A DNA stretch of 45,726 bases from Alphaproteobacteria bacterium. Its GTDB lineage: Bacteria; Pseudomonadota; Alphaproteobacteria; Caulobacterales; Parvularculaceae. The stretch lies in NCBI GenBank assembly GCA_030426465.1, contig JAUHYK010000029.1:1-45726 (forward strand), read 5' to 3'. This document shows positions 1-8,552 of the stretch, piece by piece. The notes under the pieces are model-generated. The model did not search any database. It saw nothing but the letters and a program-made list of their open reading frames with translations, and had not been told where the DNA came from. Position 1 is the first letter of the stretch. Every line of letters begins with the position of its first letter. Both the position numbers and the translations under genes were made by a program.

Positions 1-626
1 GTGAGAGAAAGGGGGCTCGTAATTTGCTTGCGAAAATTCTCTTCAAAAGAACCGCCTGTCGCATTTTCGATTGCGGCGCCCATAAGCGCGTAACCGTAAG
101 AGCTGTAACTGTAATCATCGCCCGGTTGAAACAGCAGGGGCTTATGTGCGTAGATTGAAAGTGAATCATTCAGTGAAGAATATTCGCTGCCCGGATCGTA
201 ACGGTCATCTGCGGTGTAATGAGCGATGCCGGAGGTGTGCGCCGCCAAGTGGCGCAGGGTAATCGGGTTTTCCGTATCAGCTGGCCAGTCGGGAACATAA
301 ACACGAATATCCTCATCAATATCCAGGACTTCGGATTCGGTAAGTTTCAGCGCGATCGCTGCTGCGAAAAGTTTGGAAACGCTGGCGATGCGAAATTGCG
401 TTTCCCCGGTCACCGGAACCAGTCGTTGAGCATCAGAAAAACCTGACTGTCCGGTCCAAATGACCTCGCCTTCTTTTGATACTGCAGCGCTTAGTCCTTG
501 CGCGCCCGAGGCTTCGTGAATGGAGTCCAGCAGGTGCTGCGCGTTAGCCTCGCTTGCGTGAACGGGATTTGAAATCGCGCAAAATGCAAAGGAGGATATC
601 GAAGCCCAAATTCCTCTCATTGTCAT
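1..626 (-). CDS. Serine hydrolase, beta-lactamase/PBP-like family (partial, 3' end outside window)
   Basis: An open frame runs on the minus strand from ATG at 626 to the window edge (about 208 codons, no stop). Residues 1-25 look like a signal peptide ending near VHA-S, so the product is probably periplasmic or secreted. The nucleophile motif SxxK is S82-V-S-K85, followed by an HTSGI segment typical of this fold. Where most relatives have Y-x-N, this one reads Y174-S-S, so the catalytic centre may be atypical. GGGGAG lies about 7 nt before the ATG; a second ATG at 620 is possible. It lies downstream of blaR1 on the same strand but beyond a terminator, so it is probably a separate unit. Substrate unknown: esterase, peptidase and beta-lactamase activities all occur in this family. 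Confidence 0.85.
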   Translation of the reverse strand, partial: MTMRGIWASISSFAFCAISNPVHASEANAQHLLDSIHEASGAQGLSAAVSKEGEVIWTGQSGFSDAQRLVPVTGETQFRIASVSKLFAAAIALKLTESEVLDIDEDIRVYVPDWPADTENPITLRHLAAHTSGIAHYTADDRYDPGSEYSSLNDSLSIYAHKPLLFQPGDDYSYSSYGYALMGAAIENATGGSFEENFRKQITSPLSL

Positions 627-710
627 GAGATCTCCCCAAAACGGCTTATTTGGCGTTAAACGGCAATGCTGAGGACTTCCGTCGCGGATTTGGATAATTC
701 GGCGCAATAA

Positions 711-738
711 AGAAAAAGGGCCCGTATAGGGCCCTTTT
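711..738 (-). terminator. Intrinsic terminator after blaR1
   Basis: Perfect 10-bp inverted repeat (714-723 and 729-738) with a 5-nt loop. On the minus strand it continues into TTTTTCTTT. It sits about 20 nt beyond the blaR1 stop codon, so it should end the blaI-blaR1 transcript. Confidence 0.85.
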
Positions 739-759
739 CCAAATGCCTGGCGTCAGCGC

Positions 760-2484
760 CTAGTTCTGTTTTTCAGCTTCCTTGAGCTGTTCTTTCAGGC
801 GCGCGATCATGGCTTCCCGGCGCTCGGCGTCACGCTTGGCGCTTTCTTCCATGCGAGCAATTGCCTTACGCAGATGTTCCGCGCGCGCTTTTGGATCGGC
901 GCTGTCATGGTCGCTGAGGCAGATGACTTCCCGGCTGATGACGCGCTCACCGCCGTCGCCATCATCTTCGCCCCAGGAAAGCACCATTGGGTTATCAGCC
1001 TCGACGCCGTTGCAATCCGCCATCTGAAAATAATGGTCGCCATGGGCGCCATCCGATGTGACCGTCACCCAGCGCATGGCGTTCGCTTCAGGCGGCAAAG
1101 GCGCATCAGGGGCGGCGATGAAGTCAAAATCCGTATCGGCGTCGACATCGCCTGTGGTGAAAACCCTGACTCTGTGCGGCGCGCCTGCGCGCTTGATGGA
1201 GATTGTTTGTTCCTTGCCATCCTTCTTGTTGATCAGGGTGACCGTTTCAAAAGGCATTTCGTCGTCATGGTCGTAAATATCTTCAGAGATCAGCTTTCCC
1301 TTGCGGTCGAATATCTGGACATTTCGCTTGCCGTTTTCTTCTTCAATGACAAGCTTGCCCGGATTTTTAACGCCGTCGATTTCCATGGTTTCGCCGTCGT
1401 CAGCGGTGATGATCGTTCTTGACGTCACTTTCTTTTGTTCACCATGAGCGATCTTGATTGTCTTTGTTTGGTTTGCGCCTTCTTCATCAGCAAAGCCGTA
1501 GGAGGCGGTTGCGGCGAGGCTGATGGCGGTGAAGATTGCGGCGGCGGCGGCCCCGGCGGCGAGACGGGCACGGCTTTTTTTACGGGATTTAAGCAACATT
1601 ATTCTCTCCTTGATGGGGTGGGCGAGGGTGAGGCCATAGGCGGGAGCGTTCATCTGGCGGCGGACGGATTTCAATATGGCGGCAGCGTAATTGCCTTCCG
1701 CGCCCCCGCAGCGAGCGAGCACAAAGGCGTCGCAGGCGGCTTCCTGATCGGTGCGGAACGCCGAAAAGAAAAGATGTGCGAGCGGGTTCGGCCAGTGCGC
1801 CGCTTGCAGGGCGAGCGCGGCAAGCGTTGCGGCCATGTCGCCGCGGGCCACATGGGCAAGCTCGTGCGCCAAGACGAGACGCTGTTCGGCTTTGGCGTAA
1901 TCGGCTTCAAATCCTGCAGGCAGAAAGATCACAGGCCGGAAAAGCCCGATCAGGCAGGGGCCATCCATATTGTTGTTATTGATGCGTAATTGCGGCGCCC
2001 TTGAAAGACCAAGTCCTTTGGCGATCTCCTGGGCCATTGTAGCGATGGTGGGGGATGCAGGCGTTGAGTCCGCGTGACGCGCGCGCAGATAACTGCCCTG
2101 ACGTTCAAGATGAAAACAGAACCAGGCGAAGGCGACAGCAGCCCATAAAAACAGGGCGGCCCCGGCGCCAAGGGAAAGCCAGTCGATACCCTGCGTGATG
2201 AACTCGGTTTTGGCGGGAAGCGGCGCAACAATCGCTTCCCAGCCGTTGGCGGCGGTCGCGACGCCAGGCGCTGCCACGGGTTCAGTCATCGGAACTGGCG
2301 GCGCAGGCAGCAGCTTTAACTCAGGAAGAAATAAACGGATGGCTGGCGCCAGCCACAATGCATAAGCGGCGCGGGCGCCAAACATCCGGGCGAACGGCTT
2401 TCGGACCATTAACACCAAAACAATCAAAATGCTGAGCGCCAGCGAGGTTTCGCCAAGCCAGCGGAGAAGATCAATCGCTGTCAC
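760..2484 (-). CDS. BlaR1/MecR1-like M56 family membrane metallopeptidase
   Basis: 574 aa, GTG start at 2484. Hydrophobic helices near residues 5-27, 104-125 and 307-330 flank a cytoplasmic zinc-protease domain with HELAH (H207-E208...H211) and downstream E248, as in M56 proteases that inactivate BlaI-type repressors after signal sensing. The start overlaps the end of blaI by 14 nt, so the pair is translationally coupled. Family knowledge: BlaR1/MecR1 carry a C-terminal penicillin-binding sensor. Here the roughly 245 residues after the last helix are acidic, appear beta-rich, and end in a charged Lys/Glu/Arg helix, with no SxxK or KTG motif seen. The sensed signal is therefore probably not a beta-lactam through the classical domain. 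Antirepressor protease role is inferred from pairing. Confidence 0.85.
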   Translation of the reverse strand: MTAIDLLRWLGETSLALSILIVLVLMVRKPFARMFGARAAYALWLAPAIRLFLPELKLLPAPPVPMTEPVAAPGVATAANGWEAIVAPLPAKTEFITQGIDWLSLGAGAALFLWAAVAFAWFCFHLERQGSYLRARHADSTPASPTIATMAQEIAKGLGLSRAPQLRINNNNMDGPCLIGLFRPVIFLPAGFEADYAKAEQRLVLAHELAHVARGDMAATLAALALQAAHWPNPLAHLFFSAFRTDQEAACDAFVLARCGGAEGNYAAAILKSVRRQMNAPAYGLTLAHPIKERIMLLKSRKKSRARLAAGAAAAAIFTAISLAATASYGFADEEGANQTKTIKIAHGEQKKVTSRTIITADDGETMEIDGVKNPGKLVIEEENGKRNVQIFDRKGKLISEDIYDHDDEMPFETVTLINKKDGKEQTISIKRAGAPHRVRVFTTGDVDADTDFDFIAAPDAPLPPEANAMRWVTVTSDGAHGDHYFQMADCNGVEADNPMVLSWGEDDGDGGERVISREVICLSDHDSADPKARAEHLRKAIARMEESAKRDAERREAMIARLKEQLKEAEKQN

Positions 2485-2848
2485 GTTTCAACTCCTCGAT
2501 CAGGGTTTCAAGGTCGCTCAAATCTTCGCGGCTAAGGCCTTTGCTTTCCGCAAGGTGCGCCACCAGCGGCGCGGCGCGGCCGCCGAAAAGCTGGTCCGCA
2601 AGGCGCTGGGTTGCGCGCCGTGCATGGGCGTCGCGGCTGACCTTGGGGCTGTAGAGGTAACGCCGTCCGTCGGGCGTGTGTTCGAGCGCGCCTTTTTCAA
2701 CGAGACGGGAGAGAAGGGTCTTTACGGTCTTGAGGCTCCAGTTTGTTTCATCGGCGAGCCTTTCGGCGACCGTTGTCGCTGCGAGCGGACTTTCCGCCCA
2801 GAGGACATCCATGATCTGAAATTCTGCTCTGGTGATCTGTTTGGTCAT
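2471..2848 (-). CDS. blaI: BlaI/MecI/CopY family transcriptional repressor
   Basis: 125 aa. The winged-helix BlaI signature is clear: TRAEFQIMDVLW near the N-terminus, then WSLKTVKTLLSRLVEKG as recognition helix and DGRRYLYSP wing. The C-terminal helices would dimerise. An upstream in-frame ATG at 2914 exists, but two palindromic operators (2875-2886, 2897-2912) lie inside that extension. The ATG at 2848 gives the usual family length, so I use it. It overlaps blaR1 by 14 nt. Likely autoregulated: repressor dimers bind the TACA/TGTA palindromes and are cleaved or released through the BlaR1-like protease. No classical beta-lactamase gene is adjacent. Confidence 0.92.
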   Translation of the reverse strand: MTKQITRAEFQIMDVLWAESPLAATTVAERLADETNWSLKTVKTLLSRLVEKGALEHTPDGRRYLYSPKVSRDAHARRATQRLADQLFGGRAAPLVAHLAESKGLSREDLSDLETLIEELKRDSD

Positions 2849-2874
2849 GCGTTTCGCGAGCCCGCTCTTGACGA

Positions 2875-2886
2875 CTACAATTGTAG
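2875..2886. promoter_or_regulatory. BlaI-type operator, proximal
   Basis: Perfect 12-bp palindrome CTACAATTGTAG, matching the TACA...TGTA half-sites bound by BlaI/MecI family repressors. It lies 27 bp upstream of the blaI ATG. Confidence 0.8.
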
Positions 2887-2896
2887 GCTTGTCATG

Positions 2897-2912
2897 GACT
2901 ACATCTGTAGTC
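2897..2912. promoter_or_regulatory. BlaI-type operator, distal
   Basis: Palindrome GACTACA-TC-TGTAGTC (7-bp arms). Its centre is 24 bp from the centre of the proximal operator, so two dimers would sit on similar helix faces. On the minus strand its outer edge overlaps a TTGACT that could serve as a -35 element. The site lies between blaI and the divergent SDR gene and could affect both. Confidence 0.8.
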
Positions 2913-3034
2913 AATAGCTTTTGTCTTGCAGAGACATCGTTTTGACGTGGGGGCGGTTTGCGCCGTGGGACGGCGCGCGTTATTCCTCTGCTCCAATGAT
3001 AACCGTATAAATGTGCGTATCAGAAAGCTTTCTC

Positions 3035-4012
3035 ATGGCCGCGAAGAATCAAAAGCCGCTCGGGACCGAGCTCGGCCTCCACACGACCGCGACGGAAGTG
3101 ATGGAAGGCGTCCGGCTGGACGGTAAGACGGCGGTGGTGACCGGTGGGTATTCGGGTCTCGGTCTTGAAGTGGTCAAAGCGCTCCTTTCGGCTGGCGCGG
3201 AAGTCGTGGCGCCTGCTCGCGACAAGCGTAAGGCGGATGAAGCTTTCGCTTCGGCCGGTCTTGCGATCGCAACAGTTGAGATGGATCTCGCCAATCTGAC
3301 CAGCGTTTATGAAGCGGCGGCCGAGATTGGCGACAGCCACAACAGCGTCGATCTTCTCTTCAATAATGCTGGCGTCATGGCCTGTCCGGAAACCCGCATT
3401 GGACCGGGTTGGGAATATCAGTTTGCGGTCAATCACATCGGTCATTTTGTCTTCACGCGCGAATTGATGCCCTATTTGCTGAATGGCGAAGGCGCGCGCG
3501 TCGTGACGACATCTTCCGTCGGCCACAAGCGCAGTCGTATCCGCTGGGACGACATTCATTTCGAAAAAGAGCCTTATGATAAATGGCTCGCCTACGCGCA
3601 GTCGAAAACCGCAAACGCACTTTTTGCGCTGGAGCTTAATAACCGGCGCGGCAAAGATGGCGTGAAATCATTTTCCGTTCACCCTGGCCCGGTGCTGACG
3701 CCTATCATGCGCCACATCAGGGAAGAGGAATTGATCGGCATGGGCTGGAAACAGCCCAATGGAAAACTGACCGATGAAGCGCAAGGGTTTATCAAGTCGC
3801 CATCGACGGGCGCGGCGACCTTGCTGTGGGCGGCGACAAGTCCATTGCTGGAAGAACGCGGCGGGGAATATTGCGAGGATTGCGATATCGCGGCGATGTC
3901 GACGCCGGAGGCGCCGCGCTGGGTCAATGTTGCTGAATGGGCCGTTGACGATGACGACGCCAAACGCCTCTGGGCGATGACCGAAGAGATGGTTCTCGCT
4001 GCCGAGGCCTAA
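3035..4012 (+). CDS. Short-chain dehydrogenase/reductase (SDR) family protein
   Basis: 325 aa from ATG 3035; an ATG at 3011 is in frame but has no ribosome site. Rossmann nucleotide motif TGGYSGLG at residues 36-43, NNAGV in the middle, and catalytic Y187-x-x-x-K191 (YAQSK). The length and the sequence around HPGPVLTPI resemble the retinol-dehydrogenase/WW-oxidoreductase-like branch of SDRs. NAD(P)-dependent oxidation or reduction of an unknown alcohol or ketone is the expected activity, cytoplasmic. It is divergent from blaI, with the BlaI operators in the shared intergenic region. Its 3' end overlaps the convergent VIT gene by 4 nt. Confidence 0.88.
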   Translation: MAAKNQKPLGTELGLHTTATEVMEGVRLDGKTAVVTGGYSGLGLEVVKALLSAGAEVVAPARDKRKADEAFASAGLAIATVEMDLANLTSVYEAAAEIGDSHNSVDLLFNNAGVMACPETRIGPGWEYQFAVNHIGHFVFTRELMPYLLNGEGARVVTTSSVGHKRSRIRWDDIHFEKEPYDKWLAYAQSKTANALFALELNNRRGKDGVKSFSVHPGPVLTPIMRHIREEELIGMGWKQPNGKLTDEAQGFIKSPSTGAATLLWAATSPLLEERGGEYCEDCDIAAMSTPEAPRWVNVAEWAVDDDDAKRLWAMTEEMVLAAEA

Positions 4013-5028
4013 ATCGCGCCTCCGACAAGTGATCCAATGAAATAAGTCGCGCCGCCGGCCATGGCGCCGATCACCGCCATGCGCAAGCCGCCCGTCAGTG
4101 CGCTTTTCCCGGAAAAAAGACTCAGCACCGCGCCAATGGCGAAGAGGCTCACCCCTGCAAGACAGGCGGCGATGGGGACAGCGTTTTCACTCGCGCCAAA
4201 CACAAACGGCGTCAGCGGAATGATCGCGCCGCAGGTGAAGGCGAGAAAAGACGACAAGGCTGCGCCGATGGGCGAACCGAGATTGTCGGGATCAAGTCCC
4301 AGTTCTTCGCGTGTCAGCGCATCGAGCGCTACATCGTGATCCTTGATCAGGTCCTGGGCGAAACTTCGCGCGTCTTCGAGCGCCATCCCGCGGGCATGAT
4401 AAATCAGCGCCAGCTCTTCAGCTTCCTCTTCCGGATATAACTCCAGCTCCTCGCGTTCCTGTCTGATCTGGTGCTCATACATCTCCCGTTGAGACCGCAC
4501 AGACACATACTCGCCCGCCGCCATTGAAAATGCCCCGGCGAGCAATCCTGCTACGCCGGTCAGCACGACATCATTTGCCGCAAGCGCGGCGCCGGAAACC
4601 CCCATGACAAGTGAGGTGTTTGAGATGAGCCCGTCATTCACGCCAAACACCGCTGCGCGCAATGACCCGCCGCCGGTCTGGTGGCGCTGTCCGATTTTCT
4701 CGACGTCAGTCGGCATCGGATGCCCGGGCCGTATGACGGGCCCCGAATAAAACGAAACGCCGCGTACCTTTACGGCGGCGAGAATGGGCCTCATGGCGCG
4801 CGGACCGAAAATATCGACGAGCCGGGCAATGAGGCGTGTGCGCGGCGATGGTGAAAATAGAGGCGGAGAAAAATCCTTCGCAATGATTGCGGCCTGCTCC
4901 TCCGCCGCTTGCGCCATGCTGGTGAAAAGCTTTTTACCTGCGGGCGAGGGCTCCGCATTGGCCACGGCGGCGCTGAGATAAGCCGCCGTCTTTTCCGACT
5001 TCCAGCGGTCTAAGTGGTCTTCCGCCAC
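4009..5028 (-). CDS. VIT1/CCC1 family iron/manganese transporter with ferritin-like N-terminal region
   Basis: 339 aa, GTG start at 5028 preceded by AGGGA. Residues 1-60 form an amphipathic helical region with an AEEQA stretch resembling the degenerate ferritin-like segment found in front of some bacterial VIT proteins. From about residue 115 the VIT/CCC1 core begins: the VFGVNDGLISN helix, a second helix with AGEYVS, an acidic cytosolic segment (EREELELYPEEEAEEL) that binds metal in characterised relatives, then three more hydrophobic helices. Role known for the family: H+-coupled efflux or sequestration of Fe2+ or Mn2+ at a membrane. Substrate here is inferred. Confidence 0.88.
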   Translation of the reverse strand: MAEDHLDRWKSEKTAAYLSAAVANAEPSPAGKKLFTSMAQAAEEQAAIIAKDFSPPLFSPSPRTRLIARLVDIFGPRAMRPILAAVKVRGVSFYSGPVIRPGHPMPTDVEKIGQRHQTGGGSLRAAVFGVNDGLISNTSLVMGVSGAALAANDVVLTGVAGLLAGAFSMAAGEYVSVRSQREMYEHQIRQEREELELYPEEEAEELALIYHARGMALEDARSFAQDLIKDHDVALDALTREELGLDPDNLGSPIGAALSSFLAFTCGAIIPLTPFVFGASENAVPIAACLAGVSLFAIGAVLSLFSGKSALTGGLRMAVIGAMAGGATYFIGSLVGGAI

Positions 5029-5120
5029 AGCTTTGTCCCTGCATGGTGCGCCAGAATTTGTGTTGGGCTTTGCGATTCCGGCGAATGGGTTAGACTGGCC
5101 AAAACAAAAGGGGTTTCGGG

Positions 5121-6740
5121 GTGATATTCAGGCAGTTTGCAGGAATTACAACAATCGCCGCGACGATTGTCGCGGTTCTCTTTGCCGCAGCATCAGCGCA
5201 GTCCGTGCCGGATCGCAGTCTGGGTGAGGGGCCTTTTGACCGGCTTGTGATCCGCGGCGTCACCGTGATCGACGGGGCGGGCGCGCCGCCTTTCGGGCCG
5301 ATGGATGTGGTGGTCGAGGACGGCCGCATCACCGGGATCGTCCCAGTGGGCGCGCCGGGTCTGCCGATCAATCAGGAGCGCAGGCCGGCCGCGGGCACGC
5401 GTGAAATCGACGCCGACGGCATGTTCCTGCTGCCCGGCTTTATCAACATGCATGGTCACATCCACAATGAGGACACCGGACAGGGCGTGCCGCCGGATTA
5501 TATTTTCAAACTCTGGCTCGCCCATGGCATTACGACGGTGCGTGAACTTGGCAACGAAGCTGGCGCCGCCTGGACCTCTGGCGTTTCGCGATCTTCCGCC
5601 CGAAATGAAATCGACGCGCCGAACATCTATCCTTATCCGGTGTTTCGCGGCTGGAGTGCGGGTGATGTGGACACGCCCGATCAGGCGCGGTCGCGTATCC
5701 GCCAGTTGAAGCGTGACGGCGCTGTTGGCGTTAAATTTTTCGGCGCGCCGGAAGAGATTTTATGGGCGGGTCTCGAAGAAGCGAAAGCGCAAGGTTTAAA
5801 GACGACAATGCACCATGCGCAGCTCGATGTAGCGCATGCGGATGTGATGGACACCTCCGCGCATGGGCTCGGCTCCATGGAGCACTGGTACGGCCTCCCG
5901 GAAGCCTTGTTTGATGACCGGACGCTGCAGGACTATCCTGTCGATTATAATTACAATGACGAACAGCACCGGTTCGAGAACGCTGGAAAACTCTGGAAGC
6001 AGGCGGCGGGCCCGGATACGGATCGCTGGGAAGAGGTGATGTCGACGCTGTTGGAGCGTGAATTCTCCATCATCCCCACATTCTCGATCTATTCGGCAAG
6101 CCGTGACTGGATGCGAAAACGCCGCGCCGTTTGGCATGATGAATATACTATGCCGACGCTTTGGAAATTCTACGCGCCCGATCGCAATGCGCACGGGTCG
6201 TACTGGTTTGACTGGGGCGCGGAGCAGGAAGCGGCGTGGAAAGAAAATTATCGCCTGTGGATGCGCTTTATCAACGATTATAAAAACCGCGGCGGCAAGG
6301 TCGGCGTCGGTGAGGATGCAGGCTATATCTATTCCACCTACGGCTTCGGGTTCGTTGAAGAGATGGAGATGCTGCGTGAAGCCGGATTTCATCCGCTTGA
6401 AGTCATCAAGGCGGCGACATTGGACGGCGCAAAAATTCTCGGCGTTGAAGGTGAGATCGGCTCCATTCAGGTGGGCAAGCGCGCCGACCTTGTCATCGTG
6501 AAGGAAAACCCACTCGCCAATCTGAAAGTGCTGTACGCCACGGGGCACGTAAAACTCGACCCCGAGACCAATCGTCCCGTCCAGGTCGGCGGCGTTGACT
6601 ATGTGGTGAAGAATGGCGTCGTCTATGAGGGCGCGAAACTGCGCGATGAGATTAAATCCATGGTCGCCGCGGAGAAAGAGCGCCGCGGCGTTGCGCCAGG
6701 CCCCATGCCGGTTGTCGGTTTTGAGTTACAGGAAAATTGA
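5121..6740 (+). CDS. Exported amidohydrolase (metal-dependent hydrolase superfamily)
   Basis: 539 aa, GTG start with upstream G-rich ribosome site. Residues 1-26 are a signal peptide (ASA-Q). Metal-binding residues fit the amidohydrolase superfamily: H111-G-H113 after the LLPGFINM strand, K205 (GVKFFG) as probable carbamylated bridging lysine, H231/H232, H255 and D399 (GEDAG). The C-terminal strand GKRADLVIV is typical of imidazolonepropionase/prolidase-like members. The next gene, an M20 peptidase, starts only 8 nt after the stop, so the two are probably an exported degradation pair. Substrate unknown; a peptide, amide or cyclic imide is plausible. Confidence 0.9.
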   Translation: MIFRQFAGITTIAATIVAVLFAAASAQSVPDRSLGEGPFDRLVIRGVTVIDGAGAPPFGPMDVVVEDGRITGIVPVGAPGLPINQERRPAAGTREIDADGMFLLPGFINMHGHIHNEDTGQGVPPDYIFKLWLAHGITTVRELGNEAGAAWTSGVSRSSARNEIDAPNIYPYPVFRGWSAGDVDTPDQARSRIRQLKRDGAVGVKFFGAPEEILWAGLEEAKAQGLKTTMHHAQLDVAHADVMDTSAHGLGSMEHWYGLPEALFDDRTLQDYPVDYNYNDEQHRFENAGKLWKQAAGPDTDRWEEVMSTLLEREFSIIPTFSIYSASRDWMRKRRAVWHDEYTMPTLWKFYAPDRNAHGSYWFDWGAEQEAAWKENYRLWMRFINDYKNRGGKVGVGEDAGYIYSTYGFGFVEEMEMLREAGFHPLEVIKAATLDGAKILGVEGEIGSIQVGKRADLVIVKENPLANLKVLYATGHVKLDPETNRPVQVGGVDYVVKNGVVYEGAKLRDEIKSMVAAEKERRGVAPGPMPVVGFELQEN

Positions 6741-6748
6741 GGACAAAA

Positions 6749-8134
6749 ATGAAAAAATTTCTGCTTTCCGCCGCTGCGGTCTTTGCGCTGACAGGCGCCG
6801 CCCAGACTGCGGCTCAGGCTGATGAACTAACTGATGCGGTGGCTCAGGATTACGACTATGTCTTCAATCTTTACAGGCACTTCCACGAAAATCCGGAGCT
6901 TTCGTTCAAGGAGAGCGAGAGCGCCAAGCGCATGACGTCTGAGCTCGAAGGGCTGGGCTTCACCGTCGCCACAGGCGTCGGCGACAAATGGACGAAAGCC
7001 AAGGCCAAAGCCGAAACCGGCGAGGTTCTGGACGGCGTTGGCGGGTATGGCCTGGTCGCCGTCATGGAAAATGGCGAGGGGCCGACGGTGATGCTGCGTG
7101 CTGATATGGACGCGCTGCCGCTCGAAGAGAAAACCGGATTGCCTTACGCATCGAAAGTCGTTTCGCAGGATTATACAGGCCAGACTGCACCGGTTATGCA
7201 TGCCTGCGCCCATGACAGCCATATGGCGATCCTGATCGGCACGGCCCGTCGGCTCGCCGCCATGAAGGATCAGTGGTCTGGCACACTGGTGCTGATTGGT
7301 CAGCCTGCGGAGGAAATCGGTTATGGCGCCCTGGCGATGATCGAGGATGGCCTGTTCAAGAAGTTTCCAAAGCCCGATTACATTCTCGCGACGCACACAT
7401 CCGGTTGGGATGCGTCATGGGACGTCACCTACACGCCCGGATGGGCGCTCGCCAATGTGGATAGCGTCGATATCATCGTGAAAGGCGTCGGCGCTCATGG
7501 TTCTGCGCCGCATATGGGCAAGGACCCGGTGATGATCGGGTCGCAGATTGTCAATGCGCTGCAAACGCTCGTCAGCCGTGAATTGAATCCACAGGATGCA
7601 GGCGTGGTCACGGTCGGCTCTTTCCAATCAGGTTACAAGCACAACATCATTCCCGACGAAGCGCATTTGAAAATTACGGTGCGCTCTTATTCCGATGATG
7701 TGCGCAAAACCCTGCTCGACGGCATCGAACGTATCGCCATTGCACAGGCGCAATCGGCGGGGTTGCCCGAAGATTTAATGCCGGAAGTGAAATACGCCAA
7801 GGATTACACGCCCGCGACGTATAATGACGAGGAGATGACAGCGCGCGTCATGTCGGCGATCGCAGGCCATATTGGCGAGGAGCATGTCTATGAGCGCCCA
7901 GCCAGTATGGGCGGCGAAGATTTTTCCCGCTTCGGGCGTACGATGGATGATATTCCGACCGTCATTTTCTGGACCGGTTCCGTTGATCCCAAAGCTTTCA
8001 AGGCGGGCCAGGAAGGCAAGGGGCCGATGCCGCCGGCGAACCACTCGCCCTTCTATGCTCCGCAGCCGGAACCGGCGTTGAAGACCGGCGTCACGGCGAT
8101 GACGGCCGGCGCGTTGGAGCTGTTCGGGGAGTAA
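6749..8134 (+). CDS. Exported M20-family amidohydrolase/peptidase
   Basis: 461 aa from ATG 6749, which has GAGGA 5 nt upstream; a TTG at 6737 is in frame but less likely. Signal peptide of about 24 residues (AAQA-D). Di-zinc M20 motifs: RADMDALP, MHACAHDSH (H151, C153, D156; family consensus has Gly where this has Ala155-like position), QPAEE with E188/E189, the dimerisation segment GAHGSAPHMGKDP, and MGGEDFS near the end. This arrangement matches the hippurate/N-acyl-amino-acid hydrolase branch (IAA-amino acid hydrolase, AmhX-like). Probably co-transcribed with the preceding amidohydrolase. Confidence 0.92.
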   Translation: MKKFLLSAAAVFALTGAAQTAAQADELTDAVAQDYDYVFNLYRHFHENPELSFKESESAKRMTSELEGLGFTVATGVGDKWTKAKAKAETGEVLDGVGGYGLVAVMENGEGPTVMLRADMDALPLEEKTGLPYASKVVSQDYTGQTAPVMHACAHDSHMAILIGTARRLAAMKDQWSGTLVLIGQPAEEIGYGALAMIEDGLFKKFPKPDYILATHTSGWDASWDVTYTPGWALANVDSVDIIVKGVGAHGSAPHMGKDPVMIGSQIVNALQTLVSRELNPQDAGVVTVGSFQSGYKHNIIPDEAHLKITVRSYSDDVRKTLLDGIERIAIAQAQSAGLPEDLMPEVKYAKDYTPATYNDEEMTARVMSAIAGHIGEEHVYERPASMGGEDFSRFGRTMDDIPTVIFWTGSVDPKAFKAGQEGKGPMPPANHSPFYAPQPEPALKTGVTAMTAGALELFGE

Positions 8135-8169
8135 TCCTCAGAAACCGTACACAAAGCTGGAGCAAAGAC

Positions 8170-8487
8170 TTATTTATGCTCCAGCAAAATCTGGCCCTGT
8201 TTTTCAATCTTGCCGCTGATGGTTTCGGCGAGTGACGCAAGCAAGCCGGGCAGGGTCGCCGTGATGCGTACATGTTCGGGAAAGACATCAATTGTGCCGG
8301 TGATGGTCTGTCCGAGGCCTTTCGCCGTAAAGGAAAGCGTGTCCTCGCTCGTCCATTCTTCGCTGAACTTGAACATCAATCCATTGGTCATCGATCCCTT
8401 TAACTGATCAAAACCGTCGCGGATGCGCGCCCGCGCGCCCTCTTTTCCGAGGTCGTGAGAAATCGTGACGGTGACGGGCCGGGCCAT
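8170..8487 (-). CDS. Polyhydroxyalkanoic acid system family protein
   Basis: 105 aa, cytoplasmic, no signal. The pattern ISHDLGKEGARARI near the start, a central FSEEW...LSF beta region, and a C-terminal helix fit the small PHA-granule-associated family (PHA_gran_rgn). Its biochemical role is not settled. It lies between the M20 peptidase (convergent) and the dienelactone hydrolase (same strand, 65 nt upstream) and may share a transcript with the latter. No PHA synthase or depolymerase is visible in the window. Confidence 0.75.
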   Translation of the reverse strand: MARPVTVTISHDLGKEGARARIRDGFDQLKGSMTNGLMFKFSEEWTSEDTLSFTAKGLGQTITGTIDVFPEHVRITATLPGLLASLAETISGKIEKQGQILLEHK

Positions 8488-8552
8488 GGACGCTCCTTAT
8501 GCATAGTTGAACGCCTCAAATGGGGTTTCGTTCCCGTTTGTTCAAGTTTGCG

